From Kitasatospora phosalacinea (GTDB lineage: Bacteria > Actinomycetota > Actinomycetes > Streptomycetales > Streptomycetaceae): a stretch of 64,000 nucleotides of DNA. Below are positions 1-7,210 of the stretch, in pieces. How positions within the stretch are numbered: the stretch's first letter is position 1; every line of letters begins with the position of its first letter. Position numbers and translations under genes: made by a program. The stretch covers positions 124,001 to 188,000 of the forward strand of contig NZ_BSSA01000008.1 of the NCBI RefSeq assembly GCF_030268885.1, read 5' to 3'. The notes under the pieces are model-generated. The model had not been told where the DNA came from and ran no database searches. It saw nothing but the letters and a program-made list of their open reading frames with translations.

Positions 1-1127
1 CGGCCCCGCTGGTGGAGGCGCTGGCCGAGGGCGGCGCCTCCGGCTTCAAGGTGCACGAGGACATGGGCGCGCACACCCGGGCGCTGGACACCGCGCTGCG
101 GGTCGCCGAGGAGTACGACGTCCAAGTGGCGTTGCACACCGACGGGTTGAACGAGTGCCTGTCGGTGGAGGACACCCTCGCGGTGCTGGAGGGCCGCACC
201 ATCCACGCCTTCCACATCGAGGGCTGCGGCGGCGGCCACGTGCCGAACGTGCTGAAGATGGCGGGCGTGGAGAACGTCATCGGTTCCTCCACCAACCCCA
301 CCCTCCCGTTCGGCCGGGACGCGCTGGGCGAGCACTACGACATGATCGTCTCCGCCCACGACCTCAAGCCCGACCTGCCCGGCGACGCCGCGATGGCCCG
401 CGACCGGATCCGGGCCGGGACGATGGGCGCCGAGGACGTCCTGCACGACCTGGGCGTCATCGGCATCACCTCCTCCGACGCCCAGGGCATGGGCCGGGCG
501 GGCGAGACGGTGCGCCGCACCTTCGCGATGGCCGGGAAGATGAAGGCCGAACTCGGCCCGCTCGACGGCACCGGCTCGTACGGGACGGCCGAGGGCGGCG
601 ACGACAACGAGCGGGTGCTGCGCTACATCGCCAAGCTGACCATCAACCCGGCGATCGCGCACGGGCTCTCGCACGAGATCGGCTCGCTGGAGGTCGGCAA
701 GCTGGCCGACGTCGTGCTGTGGCGCCCCGACCACTTCGGCGCCAAGCCGCAGCTGGTGCTGAAGGCCGGGTTCCCCGCGTACGGCGTGGTCGGCGACCCG
801 AACGCCTCCACCGACCGCTGCGAACCCCTCGTCCTGGGGCCGCAGTTCGGCGCGCACGGGGCCACCGCCGCGGACCTCTCGGTCGCGTTCGTCGCCCAGG
901 CCGCAGCCGAGTCCGCCTACTTGGACGTGGCGGGCGACCAACTCCCCACCCGCAGGCGGCGGGTGGGCGTGCGCGGCACCCGCGGCATCGGGCCGCGCGC
1001 GATGCTGCGCAACGGCCGGATCGGGCAGGTCGACGTCTCCGAGACCGGGCTGGTCTCGCTGGACGGCGAACCGCTGCGCTCGGCGCCCGCCGACTCGGTA
1101 TCGCTCAGCCGCCTCTACTTCCTCTGA
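1..1127 (+). CDS. ureC: Urease subunit alpha, 5' end cut by window edge
   Basis: C-terminal two thirds of the nickel enzyme that hydrolyses urea to ammonia and carbamate in the cytoplasm. The frame runs in from the window edge, so the true start and the first nickel histidines (HxH) are outside. Counting from the first visible GTG at 12, the residues fit the Klebsiella enzyme without a gap: Lys13 (carbamylated bridge, K217), His15 (H219), His42 and His68 (nickel, H246 and H272), His116 (H320), Arg132 (R336) and Asp156 (nickel, D360). The mobile-flap cysteine C319 is Ala115 in VSAHD. Agmatine deiminase follows after 48 bases on the same strand, so the two are probably co-transcribed. Confidence 0.93.
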   Translation, partial: APLVEALAEGGASGFKVHEDMGAHTRALDTALRVAEEYDVQVALHTDGLNECLSVEDTLAVLEGRTIHAFHIEGCGGGHVPNVLKMAGVENVIGSSTNPTLPFGRDALGEHYDMIVSAHDLKPDLPGDAAMARDRIRAGTMGAEDVLHDLGVIGITSSDAQGMGRAGETVRRTFAMAGKMKAELGPLDGTGSYGTAEGGDDNERVLRYIAKLTINPAIAHGLSHEIGSLEVGKLADVVLWRPDHFGAKPQLVLKAGFPAYGVVGDPNASTDRCEPLVLGPQFGAHGATAADLSVAFVAQAAAESAYLDVAGDQLPTRRRRVGVRGTRGIGPRAMLRNGRIGQVDVSETGLVSLDGEPLRSAPADSVSLSRLYFL

Positions 1128-1175
1128 CCCCCACCGATCGAACAACACCCTTCCCTCGCTTAGGACTTCACCCTC

Positions 1176-2222
1176 ATGACCAGCTCCCCCACCCCCGCCT
1201 CGCTCGGTTTCCGGATGCCCGCCGAGTGGCACCCGCACGAGCGCACCTGGATGGCCTTCCCCACCCCGAACCCGACCTTCGACGGCGCCGAGCAGCTGGA
1301 CGCCGCCCGCCGCGCCTGGGCCGAGGTCGCCAACACGATCGTCCGGTACGAGCCGGTCACCCTGGTGGTCAACACCGGCGAGAGCGAGGAGGCCCGCCGG
1401 TACGTCGCCCCCGAGGTCGAGCTCGTCGAGCGGCCGCTGAACGACGCCTGGATGCGCGACATCGGGCCGTCCTTCCTGCTCGGCGCGGACGGCGAACTCG
1501 CCGCCGCCGACTGGGTGTTCAACGGCTGGGGCGCCCAGTCCTGGGCCCGCTGGGACAAGGACCAGGACATCGCCGAGCACATCACCGACCTGACCGGCGT
1601 GCGGCGCTTCGCCTCCCGGCTGATCAACGAGGGCGGCGGCATCCACGTCGACGGCGAGGGCACCGTCCTGGTCACCGACACCGTGCAGCTCGGCGAGGGC
1701 CGCAACGCCGACTGGACCCGCGAGCAGGTCGAGGCCGAGCTGCACGCCCACCTGGGCACCACCAAGGCGATCTGGCTGCCGCGCGGACTGACCCGCGACT
1801 ACGACGAGTTCGGCACCCGCGGCCACATCGACATCGTCGCCGCCTTCGTCCGCCCCGGCACCGTGGTCGTCCACTCCCAGCCCGACCCGGCCCACCCCGA
1901 CCACGCCGTCTGCCAGGAGCTCGCCGACCTGCTGCGCGCCGCCACGGACGCCCGCGGCCGCACCCTGGAGGTCATCGAACTCCCGGCCCCCACCGTCCTG
2001 TTCGACGAGGACGGCGAGCCGGTCGACTACTCGTACATCAACCACTACGTGGCCAACGGCACCGTCGTGCTGTGCGCCTTCGACGACCCGCGCGACGAGC
2101 AGGCCAAGGCGATCCTGGAGAAGGCGTACCCGGGCCGCACCGTCGAACTGGTCGACGCCCGCGAGATCTTCGCCAACGGCGGCGGCATTCATTGCATCAC
2201 CCAGCAGCAGCCGCGCGCCTGA
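1176..2222 (+). CDS. aguA: Agmatine deiminase
   Basis: Peptidylarginine-deiminase-fold enzyme of 348 residues, a usual length. It converts agmatine to N-carbamoylputrescine and ammonia (arginine decarboxylase route to putrescine). Visible family motifs are the N-terminal FRMPAEWHPHERTWMAFP, MRDIGPSFL, GGGIHVDGEG, the histidine motif RGHIDIVAAF, and the C-terminal NGGGIHCITQQQP with catalytic Cys340. The ATG at 1176 lies directly before the conserved N-terminus. It sits 48 bases behind ureC. Both enzymes release ammonia from guanidino or urea nitrogen, which suggests a nitrogen-salvage unit, but that link is inference. A very strong hairpin follows the stop codon. Confidence 0.93.
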   Translation: MTSSPTPASLGFRMPAEWHPHERTWMAFPTPNPTFDGAEQLDAARRAWAEVANTIVRYEPVTLVVNTGESEEARRYVAPEVELVERPLNDAWMRDIGPSFLLGADGELAAADWVFNGWGAQSWARWDKDQDIAEHITDLTGVRRFASRLINEGGGIHVDGEGTVLVTDTVQLGEGRNADWTREQVEAELHAHLGTTKAIWLPRGLTRDYDEFGTRGHIDIVAAFVRPGTVVVHSQPDPAHPDHAVCQELADLLRAATDARGRTLEVIELPAPTVLFDEDGEPVDYSYINHYVANGTVVLCAFDDPRDEQAKAILEKAYPGRTVELVDAREIFANGGGIHCITQQQPRA

Positions 2223-2230
2223 GCGCGGTG

Positions 2231-2287
2231 AACGGCCGCGGGCCGGAACTCCCCTCCGGGCGAGGGGAGTTCCGGCCCGCGGCCGTT
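2231..2287. terminator. Long bidirectional terminator hairpin
   Basis: A perfect 25-base inverted repeat (2231-2255 and 2263-2287) with a 7-base loop. It starts 9 bases after the aguA stop. Its right edge touches the TAA stop (2288-2286) of the small leftward gene, so it can end transcription from both sides. There is no T-tract, as is common in streptomycetes. Confidence 0.85.
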
Positions 2288-2507
2288 ACCGGTCGGACGC
2301 CCCGCCCTGCTCCTCGCGGCGGCGCTCGCGGTGGCGGCGCTCGGCCAGGGCGGCCACGGTGCCGGTCAGGAAGGCGTCCCAGCAGTCCCGTTCCAGCACC
2401 GGGGCGCGGCCGGTGCCCGCGGTGCAGCGCGGGCACTCCCGGCACGGCCGGTAGTGGTGTTCGAGACTGTCCGGCTGCGGTCCGGCCTGCGACTGGTCGG
2501 CGGTCAC
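2286..2507 (-). CDS. Hypothetical 73-residue protein
   Basis: Small acidic/basic protein of unknown function with a short cysteine cluster (CRECPRC) near residues 22-28 and an arginine-rich C-terminus. The ATG at 2507 overlaps the stop codon of the upstream leftward small gene (ATGA), which suggests translational coupling and supports both genes being real. The pair lies divergent from a GntR-family regulator. No family recognised; the cysteines might bind a metal, but one CX2C alone does not show this. Confidence 0.55.
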   Translation of the reverse strand: MTADQSQAGPQPDSLEHHYRPCRECPRCTAGTGRAPVLERDCWDAFLTGTVAALAERRHRERRREEQGGASDR

Positions 2508-2740
2508 GACTCCTCCTCGATCTGGGCCCAGATGACGGTCCGTCCGTCAGCGGTGACGGAGCCCCAGCGGTCGGCGGTGCGCAGCGCCTTGAGCAGTTCG
2601 CTCCAGGTCGGGGCGTCGTCCGGCGGGGAGGGGATGCTGATCCTGGTGCTGCCGACGGCGAACCGCACGTCGGCCTGCGCGCCCGAGGCCCGTTCGATCG
2701 CCGTCCGCAGGTCGGACGCACGCGTGCTGATCTGCACCAC
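2504..2740 (-). CDS. Hypothetical 78-residue protein, divergent from GntR regulator
   Basis: Unknown function. The frame is open further upstream, but the translated start is probably one of two adjacent GTG codons at 2740 or 2737, which follow a GGGGGA ribosome-binding stretch. The protein begins with QISTRASDLRTAIERA and ends with WAQIEEES. It overlaps the next small gene by four bases. The putative GntR operators lie immediately upstream, so these two small genes are probably controlled by the divergent regulator. The pair resembles small accessory genes often seen beside GntR regulators in streptomycetes, an impression rather than a family match. Confidence 0.55.
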   Translation of the reverse strand: MVQISTRASDLRTAIERASGAQADVRFAVGSTRISIPSPPDDAPTWSELLKALRTADRWGSVTADGRTVIWAQIEEES

Positions 2741-2750
2741 TCCCCCAGAG

Positions 2751-2778
2751 TACACATAGGGCAAAGCTCTACACGTAG
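2751..2778. promoter_or_regulatory. Probable GntR operator: two TACACrTAG repeats
   Basis: TACACATAG at 2751-2759 and TACACGTAG at 2770-2778, 19 bases apart in the same orientation. The second lies inside the inverted repeat CTCTAC-AC-GTAGAG (2767-2780). This AT-richer patch between divergent genes is where a GntR autoregulator would bind. Confidence 0.5.
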
Positions 2779-2841
2779 AGTAGTGCCCCGCGGGATACTG
2801 TGTCACCAATCGGCCGGACCGCACACTTCGGAGGACGTTCC

Positions 2842-3606
2842 ATGACCACCAGCGGGCCCTCCGCCTACCTGCAGGTGGCCGAGCAGATCCGGGAACGGAT
2901 CGCCGCGGGCGAGTACCCGCCGGGCAGTCAACTCCCGTCCCTGGCCGACCTCCAGAGCCAGTACGGCTTCTCCCACGGCGTCGGCCAGTCCGCGTACCGG
3001 CTGCTGGAGCAGGAGGGCGTGGTCACCGCCCGGCAGGGCCGCGGCTACTTCGTCCGCGACCAGGAACCGCACCGCGCCCTGGTCCGCCGCCGCCCCGCGG
3101 ACGGCGGGCCCGGACCGGACACCGCGGGCCTCGCCGAACAGGGCGTCACCCCGAGCTGGCGCAGCCACTCCACCACCGAGGCCGCGACCGCGGAGATCGC
3201 CCGGCGGCTGGAGGTCGAGACCGGCACCCCGGTCATGCACACCTCGTACGTCTACCTGGTCGACGGCGAACCCGGCTACCTCGCCGAGTCCTGGGAGCCG
3301 ATGTCCGTCACCGGACAGGACCTGATCGTGCTGCCCGAGGCGGGCCCGTACTCCGGCCTCGGCGTCGCCGCCCGGATGGCCGTCATCGGCATCGAGGTCG
3401 GCGAACCCGTCGAACGGGTCACCGCCCGCCACCTCACCCGCGCCGAGGCCCAGGCGCTCGCCCAGCTCCCCGGCACCCCCGCCCTCGCCATCCGCCGCAC
3501 CCACTACGACCGGGCCACCGGCCGCCCCGTCGAGACCGCCGACCTCGTCCTGCCCGGCGAACGCTGGTCCAGCGAGTACGGCCACCGGCCGACGCCCGGG
3601 GCCTGA
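2842..3606 (+). CDS. GntR-family transcriptional regulator with UTRA domain
   Basis: 254-residue cytoplasmic regulator. The N-terminal winged helix-turn-helix (about residues 5-70) shows AYLQVAEQIRERIAAGEYPPG and LPSLADLQSQYG. A linker is followed by a UTRA-type effector domain (about 95-245) with conserved RRTHYDRATGRPVETADLV. The ATG at 2842 is preceded by GGAGGA at 2830-2835 with ideal spacing; the longer open frame has no such site. The gene is divergent from two small genes across a patch with two TACACrTAG repeats. The effector is unknown; HutC-subfamily members sense small metabolites. Confidence 0.85.
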   Translation: MTTSGPSAYLQVAEQIRERIAAGEYPPGSQLPSLADLQSQYGFSHGVGQSAYRLLEQEGVVTARQGRGYFVRDQEPHRALVRRRPADGGPGPDTAGLAEQGVTPSWRSHSTTEAATAEIARRLEVETGTPVMHTSYVYLVDGEPGYLAESWEPMSVTGQDLIVLPEAGPYSGLGVAARMAVIGIEVGEPVERVTARHLTRAEAQALAQLPGTPALAIRRTHYDRATGRPVETADLVLPGERWSSEYGHRPTPGA

Positions 3607-3657
3607 CCGGCCGCCCACCGGTGGGCACACCCCGCCGGGCGGCGGTGTGATGGAGCC

Positions 3658-3819
3658 ATGGAGACCGACACCCTCGACGACCTCGTCGCCGAACTGCTCC
3701 GCCTCGCCCCCGGCCTCGACCCCGCGCAGGCCGCCGCCCTGCTCCGCCGCGCCTACCGCGCCGGGCTGGCCGACGGCCGCCGGGAGACCGCCGAGAGCCG
3801 CGAGCACGGCGGCTGGTGA
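3658..3819 (+). CDS. Hypothetical 53-residue protein
   Basis: Short open frame from ATG 3658 to TGA 3817-3819, between the GntR and TetR regulators and on the same strand. It is rich in Leu, Ala, Asp and Arg, predicted helical (DDLVAELLRLAPGLDPAQAA), and ends HGGW. A weak purine stretch (TGGAG) precedes the ATG. No family recognised. Its regular amphipathic pattern makes it more likely real than chance, but this is uncertain in GC-rich DNA. Confidence 0.4.
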   Translation: METDTLDDLVAELLRLAPGLDPAQAAALLRRAYRAGLADGRRETAESREHGGW

Positions 3820-3878
3820 CCCCCGTCCCACCCCGTGCGGGAGACTGGACCCGAACAGCAACGCACCGAGGAGTACGG

Positions 3879-4481
3879 ATGGCGCAGCCCCGCACCCGCC
3901 GGCCGGCGCGCCCCCGCGAAGAGGTCTACGCCGCCGCCCGCACCGCGATCGCCGAACACGGCCTCGCCCGGCTCACCATGGCCGGACTCGGTGAGCAACT
4001 GGGCATGAGCGCGGGCCACCTCCTCTACTACTTCGGCAGCAAGGACCAGCTCCTGCTGGAGACCCTCCGCTGGAGCGAGACCGCGCTCGGCGAGCAGCGC
4101 AGCCGCGAACTCGCCCGCCACGACGTCCCCGTCCTCGAACGGCTCGCCCGCTACCTGGAGCTCTACCTCCCCGAAGGCCCCGGCGACCCCCGCTGGGCGC
4201 TGTGGATCGAGGTCTGGAGCCGCTCCCCCGGGACCGCCGAACTCCGCGAGGGCCAGCTCGACATCGAAGCCCCCTGGCAGGACGACCTCACCGCCCTCCT
4301 CGACGAGGGCCGCACCACCGGCCTGTTCCCCGCCACCACCCCCGTCGCCGACCGCGCCACCCAGCTCCGCGCCCTCCTCGACGGCCTCGCCGTCCCCCTC
4401 GCCATCGGCCTCCCCCGCACCACCCGCGAGGCCGCCCTCACCCAGGCCACCTCCGCCGCCCACGCCCTGCTCGGCCTCTGA
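3879..4481 (+). CDS. TetR-family transcriptional regulator
   Basis: 200-residue regulator. The N-terminal helix-turn-helix (about residues 10-60) reads LTMAGLGEQLGMSAGHLLYYFGSKDQLLLETL, the classic TetR recognition helix with YYFGSK. The remainder is the all-helical ligand and dimer domain with a BetI-type C-terminal look (LDGLAVPLAIGLP). The ATG at 3879 has GAGGAG at 3868-3873; the longer frame upstream has none. The target is unclear, since the downstream neighbour is a repeat element and a convergent gene. Confidence 0.85.
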   Translation: MAQPRTRRPARPREEVYAAARTAIAEHGLARLTMAGLGEQLGMSAGHLLYYFGSKDQLLLETLRWSETALGEQRSRELARHDVPVLERLARYLELYLPEGPGDPRWALWIEVWSRSPGTAELREGQLDIEAPWQDDLTALLDEGRTTGLFPATTPVADRATQLRALLDGLAVPLAIGLPRTTREAALTQATSAAHALLGL

Positions 4482-4494
4482 GGGCCTTCAGCGG

Positions 4495-4593
4495 CTCGGG
4501 GAGAACGGCGGGATGCACCATCAGGGGCCCGGGGAGAACGGCGGGATGCACCATCAGGGGCTCGGGGAGAACGGCGGGATGCACCATCAGGGG
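4495..4593. repeat. Three tandem 33-base repeats
   Basis: Copies at 4495-4527, 4528-4560 and 4561-4593, nearly identical (one T/C difference in the first three bases). Each contains ATGCACCATCAGGGG preceded by CGGGGAGAACGGCGGG. A partial fourth copy runs on from 4594. They form the amplified left end of the palindromic element at 4579-4751 and lie just after the TetR stop codon. Confidence 0.9.
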
Positions 4594-4751
4594 CTCGGGG
4601 AACGGCGAGTCCGTGCTGCTGACGGCCGGAGCCCATCGATGTGTCCGTGCTGCTTCGGGCCGCCTGAACAGAACCCGAAGCCACCGCACGCAACGGCAGT
4701 GAACCCGCAGCAGCCCCGAGCCCGCCGTTCCCCGGGCCCCTGATGGTGCAT
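4579..4751. repeat. Palindromic intergenic element with 31-base inverted ends
   Basis: The left end 4579-4609 and the reverse complement of 4721-4751 match at 29 of 31 bases (both start ATGCACCATCAGGGGC). GCTGCTG sequences further inside also pair. No transposase or credible ORF is inside. The CAGGGGCnCGGGGA core resembles the widespread Streptomyces intergenic repeats, and a related CAGGGGCGCGGGGA occurs near 24915. It could fold into a large cruciform or end transcription between the convergent TetR and PP2C-like genes. Confidence 0.75.
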
Positions 4752-4768
4752 GCCCGTGTGCCCGACGG

Positions 4769-6256
4769 CTACTCCGTCCAGACCGCCGCCGCGCTCCTGT
4801 CGTCCGCGTACCCCTTGGCGCGGACCTGGATCTGGCGCAGGAAGTCGACGGTGCCGGGCGGGTGCGGGTGGGCCCAGTGGCTGGAGAGGAAGTGCGCGAC
4901 GGCCGGCTCCTCGGCGATCGGGGTGGCCAGGCCCGGCGTGCAGAGCAGCAGGATGTCGCCGGAGGTCGCCGGGACGAGGCGGAAGCGGAACGGCCGCGGC
5001 GGCGGCATCGCGGCCGGCGGGAGCGGGGGCTGCCCGTCGGGGTGGTGGAGCAGCCGCGCGGCGTACGCGTCGATCCAGTGCCCGGAGCGCAGCAGGTAGA
5101 GCCCGCCCGGGCCGGTGCCGAACGCGGCGCGGTGGGTCGCGGCCGGGTCGGCGGACATCAGCAGGCAGTGCAGGGAGGCGGTCTCCTCGGGCGGCAGGTC
5201 GGACGGCGCGTCCCCGTCGGCCGCGGCCTCCTCCGCGGCGCTGCGCAGGTGCACCGCGGCCTGGAGGGCGATCCGCTGGAGGCCGTAGCGGAGGCGGTCG
5301 CGGGCCCCGGCGCGCAGGTCCGCGGCGAGTTCGGCCCGGCTGCGGCCGATCGCGGCGGCGAGCTGCCGGGCCGCCTCCGCGGCCGCGGCCGACCCCCACT
5401 GGGCGTTGGCCCGGCGGGCGGGCGCGGCCAGCACCGTCAGCACCAGCGCCTCCTCCCGCTCGCCGAACCGGACGGTGAGCAGCGCGTCCGTGCGCGGCTC
5501 GCCCCGGTAGCGGGCCGAGTCGCCGCGGATCGACACCGCCCGCAGCGTGGTGCCCGCGAACTGGGCGCCGTCGATGGCGGTGTCGGGCACGATCGAGGCC
5601 AGCCCGGCCGGGTCGGCGGCGGCCAGGGCGGTCGGCTCGGGCGCGTACGTCGGGGGCCGCTCCCCCACGTGCGGCACGGCGGGCGCCTGCGGGCGTCCCA
5701 GCCAGGGCGCGGCCCGCTCCGGCTGCGGGCGGTCCGCGACGGCCACCGGCTGCGGCACGGGCTCCGCCGCCCGCTCGCCCCCGGGCTCGGGCTCCGGCGT
5801 GGGTTCGGGTTCCGGCTCCGGCTCGGGCTCCGGCGCGGGTTCGGGTTCCGGCTCCGGCTCGACCAACGGCAGGTCCGCCAGCGTCGGCGTCGGCGTCGTT
5901 TCAGGCGTGGGCGTGGGCGCAGGCGCAGGCGTAGGCGTGGGCCGCGGTGCCGCCGGCGGTGCTTCTTTCGAAAGGTCCGGCTGGAGCTCGGGCCAGGCCG
6001 CCTCGGCCCAGCTGCGCGGCGACGGTGCGGGCGGCGGCTCCTCCGCTTCCGCCGCCACCGCCTGTTCCGGGGCGCCCTCCGGGGGGCGGCGCTGCGGGGC
6101 GATGAGCCCGGCGGCGGTGGTGAACCAGTCGTCGACGGTTCCGGTGTCGGCGCTCGCGGCGGGGGTGTCGGGGAGGGTGTCGGCGGGGCCCGCGTAGACG
6201 GTGTGCCACCAGGTGTCGTCGGGACGGGGCTGCCTGGGTGCGCCCTGCTCGTTCAA
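4769..6256 (-). CDS. PP2C-like (PPM-type) phosphatase domain protein with Pro/Glu-rich linker
   Basis: 495 residues. The N-terminal part (1-95) is unremarkable. Residues about 98-170 are a low-complexity Pro/Thr then Pro/Glu linker made of repeated PEPEP units. The C-terminal part (about 220-495) looks like a PPM-type serine/threonine phosphatase: FAGTTLRAVSIRGDSARYRG, LYLLRSGHWIDAY, ILLLCTPGLATP, and the terminal ADDRSAAAVW that resembles the DD(R/T) metal motif. Several usual PP2C signatures are weak, so it may be degenerate or catalytically altered. The start is TTG at 6256, supported by AGGAG eight bases upstream. It is probably part of Ser/Thr-kinase signalling, but no kinase is adjacent. 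Confidence 0.6.
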   Translation of the reverse strand: MNEQGAPRQPRPDDTWWHTVYAGPADTLPDTPAASADTGTVDDWFTTAAGLIAPQRRPPEGAPEQAVAAEAEEPPPAPSPRSWAEAAWPELQPDLSKEAPPAAPRPTPTPAPAPTPTPETTPTPTLADLPLVEPEPEPEPAPEPEPEPEPEPTPEPEPGGERAAEPVPQPVAVADRPQPERAAPWLGRPQAPAVPHVGERPPTYAPEPTALAAADPAGLASIVPDTAIDGAQFAGTTLRAVSIRGDSARYRGEPRTDALLTVRFGEREEALVLTVLAAPARRANAQWGSAAAAEAARQLAAAIGRSRAELAADLRAGARDRLRYGLQRIALQAAVHLRSAAEEAAADGDAPSDLPPEETASLHCLLMSADPAATHRAAFGTGPGGLYLLRSGHWIDAYAARLLHHPDGQPPLPPAAMPPPRPFRFRLVPATSGDILLLCTPGLATPIAEEPAVAHFLSSHWAHPHPPGTVDFLRQIQVRAKGYADDRSAAAVWTE

Positions 6257-6494
6257 CTGACCGCTCCTGATCCGTGAGGGGGCCGGACGTCACGTCATTC
6301 TTCCGAAGGACGACGACGGTGTCCGGGATTCGGAACATCGCGCGGACGCCCGGGGAGGGTTCCGGCCACGGGTGGTCCGGCCGGGGCGGGGCGGGTCCGG
6401 ACGGGCTCCAACAGGGCCTTCGGAGAGGGAGGTGGCGGGCTTTCGGCCGGAAAATGAGAGCCCGAAGGGGGCACCGCTTCACCCGATCGGCTGA

Positions 6495-6510
6495 TTAATA
6501 TGTGCGCATG
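6495..6510 (+). promoter_or_regulatory. -10 element TAATAT with leaderless start
   Basis: TAATAT at 6495-6500 is a near-consensus -10 box in an AT-rich spot. The ATG of the secreted protein begins at 6508, about where transcription should start, and no ribosome-binding site precedes it. A leaderless mRNA is inferred. No convincing -35 was found. Confidence 0.45.
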
Positions 6511-7098
6511 GCCGCGCCAGGATCTCGTACTCGCCCCGAAGGACCCGCGTTCGCGGTGCTCCGTCCGGTGGCGGTGCTGTGGTCGCTGCTGCTGGCGGCC
6601 CTGCTCGCGCTGCTGCCCTGCGCGGCGAGCGCCCGGACGCTGAGCGCCCCGGCCCCCGGCCAGGAGCCGCCCGGCACGTCCGCGTCGGCCTCCGTACCGG
6701 CCTCCTCCTCCGCCCCCGCCTCCGCCCCCGCGCCGTCTTCCACCCCGGCGTCCGCCGCGAAGCCGGCCACCGGCGCGTCGACGTCGCGGTCGGCGGCCCG
6801 GGTCGCGGTCGGCCACGCGGCGGTGTCGCACCACCCGTCGGCGGCCGTGGACGGCTCCGGTCCGGAGTTCATCCTGTGCACCGCGGAGGGTCCGGGCCCG
6901 GTGCCCGGTCACGGCTGCTCCAGCCACCCCTTCTGCGGCCCGGAGTCGCACCTGCCGAACGCGCCCCCGCAGCCCGGCACGGCCGTCCGACCGCAGTTGG
7001 TCGCCCCGCCGGTGGTGCCGGCCGCCTCGGCGCCCGGCGCCCCGACGGGGTCGCACCACGCCCCCGACCTGCACGTCCTGCAGGTTCACCGGTCCTGA
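6508..7098 (+). CDS. Secreted or membrane-anchored protein of unknown function
   Basis: 196 residues. Arg-containing N-terminus, then a hydrophobic stretch (about 17-38, VAVLWSLLLAALLALLPCAASA) that reads as a signal peptide or anchor, then a Ser/Ala/Pro-rich region. Histidine and cysteine residues are scattered in the last third (GHGCSSHPFCGPESH), and the tail ends in DLHVLQVHRS. Small exported Streptomyces proteins with a similar Leu-Gln tail are familiar, but no function is established. The next genes downstream are DUF3105 and DUF305 proteins, so a shared metal or stress role in the envelope is plausible. An alternative GTG at 6502 is less likely. Confidence 0.6.
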   Translation: MAAPGSRTRPEGPAFAVLRPVAVLWSLLLAALLALLPCAASARTLSAPAPGQEPPGTSASASVPASSSAPASAPAPSSTPASAAKPATGASTSRSAARVAVGHAAVSHHPSAAVDGSGPEFILCTAEGPGPVPGHGCSSHPFCGPESHLPNAPPQPGTAVRPQLVAPPVVPAASAPGAPTGSHHAPDLHVLQVHRS

Positions 7099-7108
7099 GC
7101 GGAACCCA

Positions 7109-7146
7109 CCGCCGACCTGCGCCCCGCCGAGCGGGGAGGTCGGCGG
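7109..7146 (+). terminator. Hairpin between secreted protein and DUF3105 gene
   Basis: CCGCCGACCT (7109-7118) pairs with AGGTCGGCGG (7137-7146). A nested CCCCGC/GCGGGG stem occupies the loop. It follows the upstream stop codon by 10 bases and could terminate or partly attenuate transcription into the DUF3105 gene. Confidence 0.65.
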
Positions 7147-7210
7147 CTCCGCTGCCCCCACCCCACCGCAGACCGCCGTGCTCGCCACGGCGGGGACAAG
7201 GAAGACATCC

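Noticed and set aside
2504-2824. A 106-residue version of the small gene starting at 2824
   Set aside because: The extra N-terminus would run through the operator region and lacks a ribosome-binding site, while the GTG codons at 2740/2737 follow GGGGGA.
5760-5900. Possible tandem DNA repeat element in the PP2C-like gene
   Set aside because: The periodicity is explained by alternating Pro/Glu codons of a low-complexity protein linker that stays in frame.
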